A stretch of DNA of 52,607 nucleotides from Streptomyces griseorubiginosus (GCF_017614965.1 NZ_WVUG01000024.1:1-52607); one strand, 5' to 3'. Positions 1-7,698 are shown, counted from the stretch's first letter. Program-made: numbers and translations. The notes: generated from the sequence alone by a model not told the origin.

Positions 1-194
1 GAGCGTACGGGACGGCCGGTGCGCGCCTCGACGGCCGCGGTGTCGAAGAAGCCGTTCATGGCGACCGGGGTGGCGATGACGCCGACCTCCCAGTCCCGTT
101 CCTGTGCGGCGGTGATCAGCCTGCCCACGTCCGCGGCGACCCCGGCGGCACAGACGACGACGTAGAGGAAGGGCTTCCCGGCCTGTTCGGTCAT
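1..194 (-). CDS. Flavoprotein, N-terminal part (gene leaves the window)
   Basis: Only the first 64 codons are inside the window; the C-terminus lies beyond base 1. Translation from the ATG at 194 gives a hydrophobic strand (FLYVVVCAAGVAADVG), a helix, then a second strand (WEVGVIATPVA) and the segment NGFFDTAAVE. This matches the start of the flavoprotein fold shared by phosphopantothenoylcysteine decarboxylase and related FMN proteins, where the loop after strand 1 binds the flavin phosphate. In Streptomyces such stand-alone flavoproteins are usually of unknown substrate. The next gene downstream in this window (NTF2-like) is on the same strand and ends 42 bases upstream of this start, so co-transcription is possible. 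Family assignment rests on the N-terminus only. Confidence 0.6.
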   Translation of the reverse strand, partial: MTEQAGKPFLYVVVCAAGVAADVGRLITAAQERDWEVGVIATPVAMNGFFDTAAVEARTGRPVR

Positions 195-235
195 CCCGAG
201 ACCCTACTGAACGGGGGCCCTGCTGAACGGAATCC

Positions 236-697
236 CTACTGGAGCGGGAAGGTCTCCCCGCGTTCGGCCTCGGGGCGCGGGCCGTGGATGCGGCGGTCCT
301 TCTCCTCGATGGGCACGTCGTTGATGCTTGCCTCGCGCCGGGTCATCAGGCCGTGCTCGTCGAACTCCCAGAGTTCGTTGCCGTAGGAGCGCCACCACTG
401 GCCGCCGGCGTCCCGGCACTCGTACTGGAAGCGGACGGCGATGCGGTTGCCGTCGAAGGCCCACAGGTCCTTGCGCAGGGCGTAGTCCAGTTCGCGCTCC
501 CACTTCGCGGTGAGGAAGCCGACGATCTCGGCGCGTCCGGTGACGAAGGTGTCGCGGTTGCGCCAGACCGAGTCCTGCGAGTAGGCGAGCGCCACCTTGT
601 GCGGGTCGCGGGTGTTCCAGGCGTCCTCGGCGGCCTGGACCTTCTGCGCCGCGGTCTCGCGGGTGAAAGGGGGCAGGGGCGGGCGGTCGGCGGCCAT
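236..697 (-). CDS. NTF2-fold protein, DUF1348 family
   Basis: A 153-residue protein that is NTF2/SnoaL-like over its whole length: an N-terminal helix ([20 protein letters not shown]), the strand [19 protein letters not shown], the [12 protein letters not shown] helix and C-terminal strands with [12 protein letters not shown]. This pattern is the DUF1348 subgroup of SnoaL-like proteins, whose catalytic role is not established. The ATG at 697 is preceded by GAGGAGG with a five-base gap, so the start is firm. The gene is divergent from a TetR regulator at 823, and two palindromic operators lie between them, so it is probably the regulated target. Expression is therefore likely induced by an unknown small ligand of that TetR. 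Confidence 0.85.
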   Translation of the reverse strand: MAADRPPLPPFTRETAAQKVQAAEDAWNTRDPHKVALAYSQDSVWRNRDTFVTGRAEIVGFLTAKWERELDYALRKDLWAFDGNRIAVRFQYECRDAGGQWWRSYGNELWEFDEHGLMTRREASINDVPIEEKDRRIHGPRPEAERGETFPLQ

Positions 698-730
698 GGG
701 TTCCTCCTCGGCGGATGGACGGGCAGCGGC

Positions 731-783
731 GGAGAACGAGCGTTCTCCGGCTCGGCTGCTACCGTAGGAGAACGCTCGTTCTC
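731..783. promoter_or_regulatory. Two palindromic TetR-type operators
   Basis: GGAGAACGAGCGTTCTCC at 731-748 is a perfect 8+2+8 inverted repeat. A second copy with the reverse centre, GAGAACG-CT-CGTTCTC, lies at 768-783. Both sit between the NTF2-like gene (start 697) and the TetR gene (start 823), about 36 bp centre to centre, where they could cover both divergent promoters. Binding by the adjacent TetR is inferred from position and symmetry. Confidence 0.8.
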
Positions 784-822
784 ACGTCAAGGAACGCCGC
801 GCACGAGGAGGTCGTACACCGC

Positions 823-1383
823 ATGGCCGTCATGGACAGCGCAGTCGCCCGGGAGCAGGCGCTGGACGCCGCCGAGGAGTTGTTCTACGGGCGGGGCGTC
901 CAGGCCGTCGGCATGGACGACATCCGGGGCGCCTCCGGGGTCTCCCTCAAGCGGCTCTACCAGCTGTTCCCGGCGAAGGAGCAGTTGGTGGAGGCGTATC
1001 TGGAGCGGCGGGACGTGCGCTGGCGGAATCGGCTGGCCGCGTTCGTGGCGCGGCGCGAGGATCCCCGGGAGCGGATCCTCGCGGTGTTCGACTGGCTGGA
1101 GGAGTGGTTCGGCGAGGACGGCTTCCGCGGGTGCGCGTGGATCAACTCCTACGGCGAGCTGGGCGCCACGTCGCCCCGGGTGGCGGCCCAGGTGCGGGCG
1201 CACAAGGATGCCTTCCGGGCCTATCTCGCCGGGCTGGTGGCGGACGCGGGGCTGCCCGGCGCGCTGGCCGGGCAGCTGTTCCTGCTGGCGGAGGGCGCCA
1301 TGGTCACCGCGGGCATCACCGGGCAGACCGGGCCCGCACGCGAGGCCCGTGAGGCCGCGCGGCTGCTGGTGCGGGCCGGCTGA
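823..1383 (+). CDS. TetR family transcriptional regulator
   Basis: A 186-residue TetR repressor. The N-terminal helix-turn-helix is visible as ALDAAEELFYGRGVQAVGMD then IRGASGVSLKRLYQLFPAKE, which is the canonical TetR signature ending in the YxLFPxKE helix. The C-terminal part (about residues 75-186) is the ligand-binding, dimerising region and predicts no ligand. I chose ATG 823 over the upstream in-frame start at 715 because GAGGAGG lies about 11 bases before it and because a start at 715 would place both operators inside the coding region. It probably represses itself and the divergent NTF2-like gene. It converges with the ferredoxin gene, with only three bases between the stops. Confidence 0.88.
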   Translation: MAVMDSAVAREQALDAAEELFYGRGVQAVGMDDIRGASGVSLKRLYQLFPAKEQLVEAYLERRDVRWRNRLAAFVARREDPRERILAVFDWLEEWFGEDGFRGCAWINSYGELGATSPRVAAQVRAHKDAFRAYLAGLVADAGLPGALAGQLFLLAEGAMVTAGITGQTGPAREAREAARLLVRAG

Positions 1384-1386
1384 GCC

Positions 1387-1593
1387 TCACCCCTCGGCCA
1401 CGGTGATCGCGCTCACCGGGCAGGCGCGGGCGGCCTCCCGGACCATCGGGTCGCCGCCGCCGTCCTCGCGGCCCGGCAGCAGTGTGCTGAAGCCGTCGTC
1501 GTCCTGGGTGAAGACCTTCGGGGCGGCGAGGGCGCACTGGCCGGCGCCGATGCAGACGTCCCTGTCGATCTCGATACGGGTGTCGGTGTGCAT
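1387..1593 (-). CDS. Ferredoxin, P450-partner 3Fe-4S type
   Basis: A 68-residue soluble ferredoxin. The cluster ligands are in the pattern DRDVCIGAGQC near the N-terminus and ACPVSAI near the C-terminus, with a non-cysteine residue where the fourth ligand of a 4Fe-4S cluster would be. That is typical of the single-cluster 3Fe-4S ferredoxins that pass electrons to Streptomyces P450s. It lies 13 bases downstream of the P450 stop on the same strand, so the two form an operon, as in the S. griseus soyC-soyB pair. The ATG at 1593 was chosen because upstream extension would run into the P450 gene. A reductase is not encoded nearby. Confidence 0.92.
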   Translation of the reverse strand: MHTDTRIEIDRDVCIGAGQCALAAPKVFTQDDDGFSTLLPGREDGGGDPMVREAARACPVSAITVAEG

Positions 1594-1606
1594 GGCCTTG
1601 AGCCTC

Positions 1607-2806
1607 TTACCAGGTCCCGGGGAGTTCCAGCATCCCCTGGATGGTGTCGCCGGGCTTGAAGGGGATCTCCTCGGGCGGGGCGGCCAGGCGCAGTCCGGGC
1701 AGCCGGTCGAAGAGGGTGTGCAGGGCGATCTCCAGCTCGGCCCGGGCCAGGTTCTGGCCGAGGCACTGGTGGATGCCGAAGCCGAAGGCGACGTGGTGAC
1801 GGGCGGGACGGTGCCAGTCGAGGGTGTCGGGGGCGGGGTAGACGTCCACGTCGCGGTTGATGACCGAGGTGGAGAAGACCACGCCGTCACCGGCCCGGAT
1901 GGTCGTGGAGCCGGCCTCGATGTCCTCCGTGGCCCTGCGCAGCAGCCCGTCCGCGATGGACAGCAGGCGCAGCAACTCCTCGACGGCGTCCGGGAGCAGT
2001 CCCGGGTCGGCCCGCAACTCGGCCAGTCGCCCCGGGTGTTGGAGGAGGGTGAAGGTGCCCAGCGAGATCATGTTGGCGGTCGTCTCATGGCCCGCGACCA
2101 ACAGGATGGTCGCGAACGAGATGACTCCCCGGCGGTCCAGCACGCCCTCGCGCAGCTGCCCGTGGACGAGTTGGTCCAGCACCCCGTCGCCGGGCTCGGA
2201 CTGCTTCTGCTTGCGGTCGATCAACTCATCGAAGTAGCCGTCCAGTTGATCGCGCGCGTCCTGGACGTCCGTGACCGCGGGGCCACGCAGCAGCCGCCGT
2301 GACTGCGCCTCGAAGAAGTCGTGGTCCTCGTACGGGACGCCGAGCAGTTCGCAGATCACCATCGACGGCACGGGCAGCGCGAAGGCGCTCACCAGCTCGG
2401 CGGGCGGCCCCTTCTCGGTCATCGCGTCCAGCAGCCCGTCGACGATCCGCTGGATCCGCGGCCGCAGTTCGGCGGCGCGCCGGAGGGTGAAGCTGGGCAC
2501 CATCATGCGCCGCTGGGCATGGTGCTCGGGGTCGTCGACGCCGAGCAGCGCGACCCTCCGGTTCTTCACCGCCGCGAAGCGCTCGGTGGGCGCCGGGAAG
2601 CCGGGATGGCTGCGGTCGGTCGACAGGCGGGGGTCGGCGAGCAGTTGGCGGGCCAGGGCGTGTCCGGTCACCAGCCAGGCGGGACGGCCGTCGTAGAGGG
2701 TGACGCGGGCGAGCGGGCGGGCGGCACGCAGGGCGTCGTAGCCGGTGGGCGGGTGGTAGGGACAGGTCCGGTCCTGGGGGAAGGCCACAGGTTCCGTTTC
2801 CGTCAT
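1607..2806 (-). CDS. Cytochrome P450, CYP105-like
   Basis: A 399-residue bacterial class I P450 monooxygenase. The oxygen-binding I-helix motif AGHETTAN, the K-helix ExxR (EELLRLL) and the heme loop FGFGIHQCLG with the axial ligand at about Cys348 are all intact. The N-terminal FPQDRTCPYHPP stretch and the paired 3Fe-4S ferredoxin resemble CYP105 enzymes, a family known for broad substrate range including xenobiotics; subfamily assignment is inference. The start at 2806 (MTETEPVAFP) is favoured over an in-frame codon 14 residues upstream because the CYP105-type N-terminus begins here. No biosynthetic genes surround it, so a catabolic or detoxifying role is more likely than tailoring. A dyad lies 45 bp upstream. 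Confidence 0.93.
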   Translation of the reverse strand: MTETEPVAFPQDRTCPYHPPTGYDALRAARPLARVTLYDGRPAWLVTGHALARQLLADPRLSTDRSHPGFPAPTERFAAVKNRRVALLGVDDPEHHAQRRMMVPSFTLRRAAELRPRIQRIVDGLLDAMTEKGPPAELVSAFALPVPSMVICELLGVPYEDHDFFEAQSRRLLRGPAVTDVQDARDQLDGYFDELIDRKQKQSEPGDGVLDQLVHGQLREGVLDRRGVISFATILLVAGHETTANMISLGTFTLLQHPGRLAELRADPGLLPDAVEELLRLLSIADGLLRRATEDIEAGSTTIRAGDGVVFSTSVINRDVDVYPAPDTLDWHRPARHHVAFGFGIHQCLGQNLARAELEIALHTLFDRLPGLRLAAPPEEIPFKPGDTIQGMLELPGTW

Positions 2807-2850
2807 GGAAGACCTCGCAGACGATGAGTGCGTCGTGCAGATCCTCATTA

Positions 2851-2865
2851 GATGCCCGGGGCATC
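2851..2865. promoter_or_regulatory. Short dyad upstream of the P450-ferredoxin operon
   Basis: GATGCC-CGG-GGCATC is a 6+3+6 perfect inverted repeat 45 bp upstream of the P450 start. It could be an operator for a repressor encoded elsewhere. No regulator gene is adjacent to this operon. Symmetry alone supports it. Confidence 0.35.
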
Positions 2866-2971
2866 CATGGGGCGACGAACAGTTCGGCCAGATCGGTGAC
2901 GCGGGGATTCTGGCCGAGGACGCTCGCTCGGGCTCCGGCGGCCCGGCCGCGCTCGGGGACCGGTGGGCTCC

Positions 2972-3379
2972 TCAGCCGAACGCCCGGCTGACGGCGAGGC
3001 CGTCCTCGTGGACGTGGTGACGGGTGATACGGCCGTGCGCCGCCGTGAGGTGCAGCGCGAACCTGGCCTGATAGGGGCGTCCGGTGGGCCTAGCGGTCTG
3101 CCGGATCCCGCCGAGTACGACGGCGTGCTCGCCGTCGACCGGGATCCGCTCGATCCGCGTCGCCGCGCGCTCCGGGACGTGCTGGGCGGCCAGTTCCCGG
3201 TGATGGGCGGCGGCCTCGGCGCGGGTGGCGCGGTGGCGGATCCAGGGCGTGGCGGCGCGGCCGTGCTCGTCCTCCGGCCGGTTCACCAGCCAGTCGACGT
3301 CGGGAGCGTACAGCCCGTGACCGGCGGGGCCATGGTGTGGTTCCGCGGGCGGTGCGATAGGGATGAACCATACGGGCAC
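2972..3379 (-). CDS. SnoaL-like (NTF2-fold) protein, shortened N-terminus, possible pseudogene
   Basis: The C-terminal 110 residues read as a SnoaL-like protein: [33 protein letters not shown], then [22 protein letters not shown] and [26 protein letters not shown]. In this family the LYAPDVDW strand is normally preceded by a helix of 15-25 residues (a helix resembling FAAGDxDAL), but here the upstream residues are proline-rich and unrelated. No ATG in frame is available; GTG at 3379 is the best of weak starts and lacks a clear ribosome site. The gene may have lost its first exon-like helix by deletion or frameshift. It is divergent from the Ddn-type gene at 3436. Function unknown. Confidence 0.45.
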   Translation of the reverse strand: MPVWFIPIAPPAEPHHGPAGHGLYAPDVDWLVNRPEDEHGRAATPWIRHRATRAEAAAHHRELAAQHVPERAATRIERIPVDGEHAVVLGGIRQTARPTGRPYQARFALHLTAAHGRITRHHVHEDGLAVSRAFG

Positions 3380-3399
3380 CTGTGTTGAAGCACAGTGCC
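3375..3399. promoter_or_regulatory. Imperfect dyad in the SnoaL-like / Ddn divergent region
   Basis: CTGTG-TTGAAG-CACAG with outer arms GGCA and TGCC makes a nine-base-pair stem with one bulged base. It lies 37 bp before the Ddn-type start and overlaps the presumed start of the SnoaL-like gene. Either an operator or an RNA hairpin; no regulator is adjacent. Confidence 0.35.
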
Positions 3400-3435
3400 A
3401 GTCGAGCACCAGAACACGACGATGGGACGGATGCC

Positions 3436-3888
3436 ATGCCTCTCGAGGGTGAGTACGTACCGAGTCCGGAGCAGTGGGTTCGCGATCAGGTGGAGCTGTA
3501 CGAGAGCTCCGGTGGCACGAAGGGCACGACGCTGATGGACACCGGGATGCCCGTCATCGTGCTGACCACCCGCGGCGCGAAGAGCGGCAAGATCCGCAAG
3601 ACGCCGTTGATGCGTGTCGAGCACGACGGGCGGTACGCGGTGGTGGCCTCCAAGGGCGGTGCTCCCGAACACCCCGTCTGGTACCACAACGTCAAGGGCG
3701 ATCCCCATGTCGAGCTCCAGGACGGGCCGGTGAAGCGTGACTACACGGCCCGCGAGGTGACCGGCGCGGAGAAGGACGAGTGGTGGGAGCGCGCGGTCGC
3801 GGCCTATCCGCCGTACGCCGACTACCAGAAGAACACCGACCGGGAGATCCCTGTGTTCGTGCTCGAACCGCGCGACGCGAACGGATGA
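3436..3888 (+). CDS. Deazaflavin (F420)-dependent nitroreductase family protein
   Basis: A 150-residue protein of the Ddn family, split beta-barrel enzymes that use reduced coenzyme F420 to reduce quinones or nitroaromatics. Typical segments are the start [54 protein letters not shown] (the phosphate-binding strand-turn with K/R residues), [13 protein letters not shown] and [23 protein letters not shown]. Length fits the family. The ATG at 3436 is chosen because Ddn homologues begin with this MPLEGEY-like sequence and the upstream extension has no homology. A strong hairpin follows seven bases after the stop. Probable role: quinone or xenobiotic reduction; substrate not predictable. Confidence 0.92.
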   Translation: MPLEGEYVPSPEQWVRDQVELYESSGGTKGTTLMDTGMPVIVLTTRGAKSGKIRKTPLMRVEHDGRYAVVASKGGAPEHPVWYHNVKGDPHVELQDGPVKRDYTAREVTGAEKDEWWERAVAAYPPYADYQKNTDREIPVFVLEPRDANG

Positions 3889-3894
3889 CGCGGG

Positions 3895-3925
3895 CCCGGC
3901 CCGGTCGCTGGTGAACCGGGCCGGG
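3895..3925 (+). terminator. Intrinsic terminator after the Ddn-type gene
   Basis: CCCGGCCCGGT at 3895-3905 pairs perfectly with ACCGGGCCGGG at 3915-3925 over a nine-base loop, starting seven bases after the stop codon. As in many Streptomyces terminators there is no long U tract. Confidence 0.75.
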
Positions 3926-3990
3926 AGAAAATCTCGGGGAATTTATCCGGGAGAAGACGCATGGTCCGGTGAGTGCCGGGCACGCGTGCG

Positions 3991-4959
3991 TCAGGCCCCG
4001 CCGCGTTCCCCCGTCGCGGCGGGGCTCTCCCATGCCTCCTCGGCCGGCCGGTCGGTGATGTCGAGGAAGATCTGGTCGGCCTCCGGCACGCTGCTCGCCA
4101 CGGACCGCTTGATGCGTACGGCGACCTCCTCCACCCGCTCGCTGTCCAGCCCGGGCACCAGGTCGACCCGGGCGGCGACGAGGGCCTTGTCGAGGCCGGT
4201 CTTCATGGTGAACAGCGCCTCCACGCTGTCGATCTCGGGCTGTGCCTCCAGCACCTCCCGGATCCGGTCGGCCGACTCCGGGTCGGCGGCCTCCCCGATC
4301 AGCTGGTCGCGTGCCTCACGGCCCAGGTGGTAGGCGACGTACACGAGCAGCGCGCCGATCAGGATCGAGGCCGACGCCTCCCAGACCACCTGCCCGGTGA
4401 CCATGTGCAGCGCCATGCCGACGGCGGCCACCGTCACACCGAGCACCGCCGTGCCGTCCTCGGCGACCACCGTGCGCAGCGCCGGGTCGCGCAGCCCGCC
4501 CTTGCCGCCCTGTCGGCGCACCTGGTGCAGGGCCCGCAGCAGGGAGGCGCTCTCCGCGAGGAAGGCGACGCCGAGCACGACGAGGCCCGCCACATAGCCG
4601 CTGATCTTCTCCTCGGCGCCGTTGCGGAGTGCCTCGACGCCCTGGAAGAAGGAGAAGCAGCCGCCCATCACGAAGATGCCGACGGCCGCCAGAAGGGACC
4701 AGAAGAAGCGCTCCTTGCCGTAGCCGAAGGGGTGGCGCCGGTCGGCCGGCCTTCTGCTGCGGCGCAGCGCGGCCAGCAGGAAGACCTCGTTGAGGCTGTC
4801 CGCCACCGAGTGCGCCGCCTCCGACAGCAGAGCCGGCGATCCGGCGATCAGGCCGCCCGCCGCCTTGGCCGCCGCGATCACGAGGTTGGCCGCGAGCGCC
4901 ACGAGTACCGTGACGCGTGTCCTTCGATCCGCCTGGTTGTCCGAGGATGTCCTACTCAC
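3991..4959 (-). CDS. Cation diffusion facilitator (zinc/metal exporter)
   Basis: A 322-residue inner-membrane protein with six transmembrane segments and a C-terminal cytoplasmic domain. Helix 2 carries the metal-site pattern SEAAHSVADSLNE (His50, Asp54); helix 5 begins VVAEDGTAVLG, an Asp-containing site in place of the usual HxxxD. The ED variant is the SLC30A9-like branch of the CDF superfamily. The C-terminal domain (about residues 215-310, IREVLEAQPEIDSVEALFTMKTG) is the alpha-beta metal-sensing fold. These transporters exchange divalent cations for protons; metal preference of this branch is not certain. The gene is monocistronic and divergent from the thiol-transferase at 5058. Ends before a short converging gap with the Ddn-type terminator. 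Confidence 0.9.
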   Translation of the reverse strand: MSRTSSDNQADRRTRVTVLVALAANLVIAAAKAAGGLIAGSPALLSEAAHSVADSLNEVFLLAALRRSRRPADRRHPFGYGKERFFWSLLAAVGIFVMGGCFSFFQGVEALRNGAEEKISGYVAGLVVLGVAFLAESASLLRALHQVRRQGGKGGLRDPALRTVVAEDGTAVLGVTVAAVGMALHMVTGQVVWEASASILIGALLVYVAYHLGREARDQLIGEAADPESADRIREVLEAQPEIDSVEALFTMKTGLDKALVAARVDLVPGLDSERVEEVAVRIKRSVASSVPEADQIFLDITDRPAEEAWESPAATGERGGA

Positions 4960-5057
4960 CTTCGCCGACTGCCCCTGACGGTTGGGATCACACCGTGCGG
5001 GCGGCCGAATTCGGGGAACGCGGTTGTCAGAGCACCGGCGCAGTGGGAGGAGGAGGC

Positions 5058-6068
5058 ATGGGTGGGGGCAATGAGGCGTACGGCACGAAGCCCTTCAAGC
5101 GGTCCAAGAGCCATTTCACGGACCGGATCACCGCGGACGGCCGGGACGGCTGGCCCGTGGAGGCGGGGCGTTACCGGCTGGTGGTCAGCCGTGCCTGTCC
5201 GTGGGCGAGCCGTGCGGTGATCTCGCGCCGGCTGCTGGGTCTGGAGGGCGCGCTGTCGATGGGCATCGCCGACCCGATCCAGGACGACCGCAGCTGGCGC
5301 TTCACCCTCGACCCCGACGGACGTGACCCCGTCCTCGGCATCCACTTCCTCAGCGAGGCCTACGACCGGCGGGAGAGCGGCTACCCGGGCGGGGTCAGCG
5401 TGCCCGCGATCGTCGACGTACCCAGCGGGAAGCTGGTGACCAACGACTACCAGCAGCTCACCCTGGATCTCGCCACCGAGTGGACGGCCCTGCACCGCCC
5501 CGGCGCGCCCGACCTGTATCCGCAGGCCCTGCGCGACGAGATCGACACGGTGATGGCGGACGTCTACGAGGACGTCAACAACGGTGTGTACCGGGCCGGT
5601 TTCGCCACCGACCAGGAGGAGTACGAGGCCGCCTGCGCCGGGGTGTTCCGGCGGCTGGAGCTGCTGGTGCCGCGGCTGGAGCGGCAGCGCTATCTGGTCG
5701 GGGACACGATCACCGAGGCGGACATCCGGCTGTTCACCACGCTGGTGCGGTTCGACGCCGTCTACCACGGCCACTTCAAGTGCAACCGCTGGAAGCTCAC
5801 GGAGAATCCGGTGCTGTGGGCCTACGCCCGCGACCTCTACCAGACGCCCGGCTTCGGTGACACCGTCGACTTCGATCACATCAAACGCCACTACTACCAG
5901 GTGCACACCGGTATCAACCCGAACCGGATCGTGCCCTTGGGCCCGGACCCGTCCGGCTGGCTGACGGCCCATCACCGCGAGGAGCTGGGCGGCCGGCCGT
6001 TCGGTGACGGCACGCCGCCGGGACCCGTGCCGGCAAACGAGCGGGTCGCTGCGACCGGGCGCCCCTGA
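5058..6068 (+). CDS. Glutathionyl-hydroquinone reductase-like GST (Xi class)
   Basis: A 336-residue protein with an N-terminal thioredoxin-like domain and an alpha-helical C-terminal domain. The active site is CPWASR with Cys47, the signature of the Xi/ECM4 class of glutathionyl-(hydro)quinone reductases; other class features are GVSVPAIVDVPSGKLVTNDY, LVGDTITEADIRLFTTLVRFD and HIKRHYYQVHTGINPNRIVP. These enzymes reductively remove a thiol from quinone adducts. Streptomyces makes mycothiol rather than glutathione, so a mycothiol adduct is the likely natural substrate (inference). ATG 5058 is preceded by GGAGGAGG, making the start firm. DUF4235 follows after 17 bases, probably in the same transcript. 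Confidence 0.92.
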   Translation: MGGGNEAYGTKPFKRSKSHFTDRITADGRDGWPVEAGRYRLVVSRACPWASRAVISRRLLGLEGALSMGIADPIQDDRSWRFTLDPDGRDPVLGIHFLSEAYDRRESGYPGGVSVPAIVDVPSGKLVTNDYQQLTLDLATEWTALHRPGAPDLYPQALRDEIDTVMADVYEDVNNGVYRAGFATDQEEYEAACAGVFRRLELLVPRLERQRYLVGDTITEADIRLFTTLVRFDAVYHGHFKCNRWKLTENPVLWAYARDLYQTPGFGDTVDFDHIKRHYYQVHTGINPNRIVPLGPDPSGWLTAHHREELGGRPFGDGTPPGPVPANERVAATGRP

Positions 6069-6085
6069 CGACGAAGGAGTAGGAC

Positions 6086-6388
6086 ATGGCCAAGAAGAAG
6101 AAACTGAAACTGCCCCTCGCCTACAAGCCGCTCGGTTTCGCGCTCGGCTGGGTGAGCGGATCCCTCGCGGGGCTCGCCTTCCGCAAGACGTGGATGGCGA
6201 TCCGGCACGAGGAGGACGCGCCCGACGCGCTGGACAAGGACCGCGGCTGGGGGGAGATCCTGCTGGCCGCCGCGGTGCAGGGCGCGATCTTCGCGGTGGT
6301 GCGCAGTGCGGTGGACCGCGGCGGGGCCAAGGCCATCGAGCGCTCGACGGGCGTCTGGCCGGCCGCCGAGGACGGCGGCCGGGACTGA
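6086..6388 (+). CDS. DUF4235 small membrane protein
   Basis: A 100-residue protein matching DUF4235: a lysine-rich start (MAKKKKLKLP), a glycine-rich hydrophobic segment (LGFALGWVSGSLAGLAFRKTW), a short charged linker (RHEEDAPDALDKDRGWGEIL) and a second hydrophobic segment (LLAAAVQGAIFAVVRSAVDRGG). Two transmembrane helices with an N-in, positively charged tail are likely. GAAGGAG five to ten bases before the ATG supports the start. The family is common in actinobacteria and its function is unknown. It follows the thiol-transferase gene closely and converges with the VOC gene. Confidence 0.88.
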   Translation: MAKKKKLKLPLAYKPLGFALGWVSGSLAGLAFRKTWMAIRHEEDAPDALDKDRGWGEILLAAAVQGAIFAVVRSAVDRGGAKAIERSTGVWPAAEDGGRD

Positions 6389-6403
6389 CGCGGCCCCTGT
6401 GCC

Positions 6404-6796
6404 TCAGCCCTGCTTCGGGGCTGTCGGCGTGGTGCGGCGCAGGGTGAAGGAGTGGCCGGCCGGGTCGGCGTACCCGCGTTCCTCGTACGGCCCGGCGGCG
6501 TCCTTGGTCTCCAGCGGGCGCCCGCCGAGCTCCACCACCTTGCGCTCGGCGGCGTCCAGGTCCGTCACGACGAAGTCGAGATGGGCCTGGAGCGAGTTCT
6601 CCGGGCGCGGCCAGCTCGGCGGTGTGGCGTTCACATCGCGGCGGAAGGCCAGCCGGGAGCCGTCGGCGCTCCTGATCTCCACGCGGTTGGCGGTCGCGTC
6701 CGTCTCCTCCGCCTCCAGCAGTTCCTTGTAGAACACGGCGAGCTTCTCGGGCTCGGCACAGTCGAGCACCACGTAACCCGCTTCGACCAGTGGCAT
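6404..6796 (-). CDS. VOC (glyoxalase/bleomycin-resistance fold) protein
   Basis: A 130-residue single VOC protein made of two beta-alpha-beta-beta-beta modules. Recognisable parts are AGYVVLDCAEPEKLAVFYKELLEAE, HLDFVVTDLDAAERKVVELGG and GYADPAGHSFTLRR. The second module carries an HLDF metal-ligand histidine and the usual DPAGH-F ending, so a metal site is plausible. Proteins of this type bind or modify small molecules; the substrate cannot be told. The ATG at 6796 has GGAG upstream (cttcGGAGgagac on the minus strand), and the reading frame continues upstream only as non-homologous sequence. It lies in line with the PPOX gene at 6877-7341, 80 bases apart. Confidence 0.9.
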   Translation of the reverse strand: MPLVEAGYVVLDCAEPEKLAVFYKELLEAEETDATANRVEIRSADGSRLAFRRDVNATPPSWPRPENSLQAHLDFVVTDLDAAERKVVELGGRPLETKDAAGPYEERGYADPAGHSFTLRRTTPTAPKQG

Positions 6797-6876
6797 GTCT
6801 CCTCCGAAGGGTCCCGGGCGCGGGGCAGGTCGTGTCCCGCCGCCCTCACCCTCTCGGATATCCCGCGCCCGCCGAT

Positions 6877-7341
6877 TCAGTCGGCGACCAGCCACTCCCC
6901 GTCCCGCATCACCTCCCGTCCCTGGAGCTCGTCGGCCTCCCGCCAGGCCTGGATGCGGCTCGGCCGGACGCGGAAGTACAGGTAGGGCGTGGAGAGTTGC
7001 CGCGGGTCGAAGCCCGTCCTGGCGGCGAAGAGGTCGCCCTCCTCCGGGCTCAACTCGGCCTGGGACACGGTCAGGACGGTGCCCTCGACCATCACGACGT
7101 CCCGGGTGGGTCCGATCCCGAGGCGCGCGGTGCCGGTCGCCCGCAGGTTGCGGCCGGTGGGGCTCGCGGCGGGGGTCGCGAACAGCAGGCTCTCGCCGTC
7201 CCAGCGGTAGGAGAGCGGTACGAGGTACGGCGCTCCCCCGTCGGCGCCGGCGCTGGCGACCCAGGCGTCGACGTCGTTCTCCAGCCGGTGCAGGGTGTCC
7301 TTCTTGCGCTGCTCGGGGGTGCGTGGGGCGGGTGCGGTCAT
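6877..7341 (-). CDS. PPOX-class split-barrel flavin/F420-binding protein
   Basis: A 154-residue protein of the pyridoxamine 5'-phosphate oxidase-like family. The split beta-barrel is seen as VDAWVASAGADGGAPYLVPLSYRWDG, SLLFATPAASPTGRNLRATGTARLGIG and VVMVEGTVLTVS, ending YLYFRVRPSRIQAWREADEL. The 'GAPYLVPLSYRWDG' and 'TPTGRNL' segments are the flavin or F420 phosphate-binding edge. Such proteins either reduce small molecules with F420H2 or bind flavin. ATG 7341 is preferred; the frame stays open upstream to 7443 but that extension has no family similarity and no better ribosome site. No partner gene is evident. Confidence 0.85.
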   Translation of the reverse strand: MTAPAPRTPEQRKKDTLHRLENDVDAWVASAGADGGAPYLVPLSYRWDGESLLFATPAASPTGRNLRATGTARLGIGPTRDVVMVEGTVLTVSQAELSPEEGDLFAARTGFDPRQLSTPYLYFRVRPSRIQAWREADELQGREVMRDGEWLVAD

Positions 7342-7469
7342 GGTGCGGGGCCTCCTCGCGGTCCTGGTCACCTGGCCAGTGTGGTCGGAGATCGTCTCCG
7401 GCGCCTTTCTTTCCGCGAGCCGGGCCGCCGCCGCGTCCAGCACCCGGCGGCACGCTGCAGGAGGGGGCG

Positions 7470-7665
7470 ATGCAGTTCGCCGGACGGCTCGCCCCGCCGG
7501 CCACCGCGGCCGACCGGCTGGCGGCGCTGCTGCACGGCGCGACGGTAATCATCCAGCCGTTGTGGGCCGCGCACGAACCGCAGATGGAGGAGCTGACCAT
7601 CCCCTTCCCCCGACGCCGACGGCGCACCGGCGTTCCTGCCCGCCGAACGGCTCTCCCTCAAGTGA
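7470..7665 (+). pseudogene. Small ORF interrupted by a frameshift in a C run
   Basis: AGGAGGGGG precedes ATG 7470 by a good spacing, and 45 codons with strong GC3 bias follow (MQFAGRLAPPATAADRLAAL, then EPQMEELTIPF). At the CCCCC run near 7607-7611 the frame becomes arginine-rich nonsense and runs on into the next gene. Dropping one C gives a natural ending (PDADGAPAFLPAERLSLK) and a TGA at 7663-7665, for a 64-residue protein. I do not recognise the family. It is either a small gene broken by a one-base insertion, a sequencing error, or chance. It fills part of an otherwise gene-free 440 bp between the PPOX and PucR genes. Confidence 0.35.
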
Positions 7666-7698
7666 TCCCTTCGCCGGGCCGCCGGAGGTGCCGGCCTG

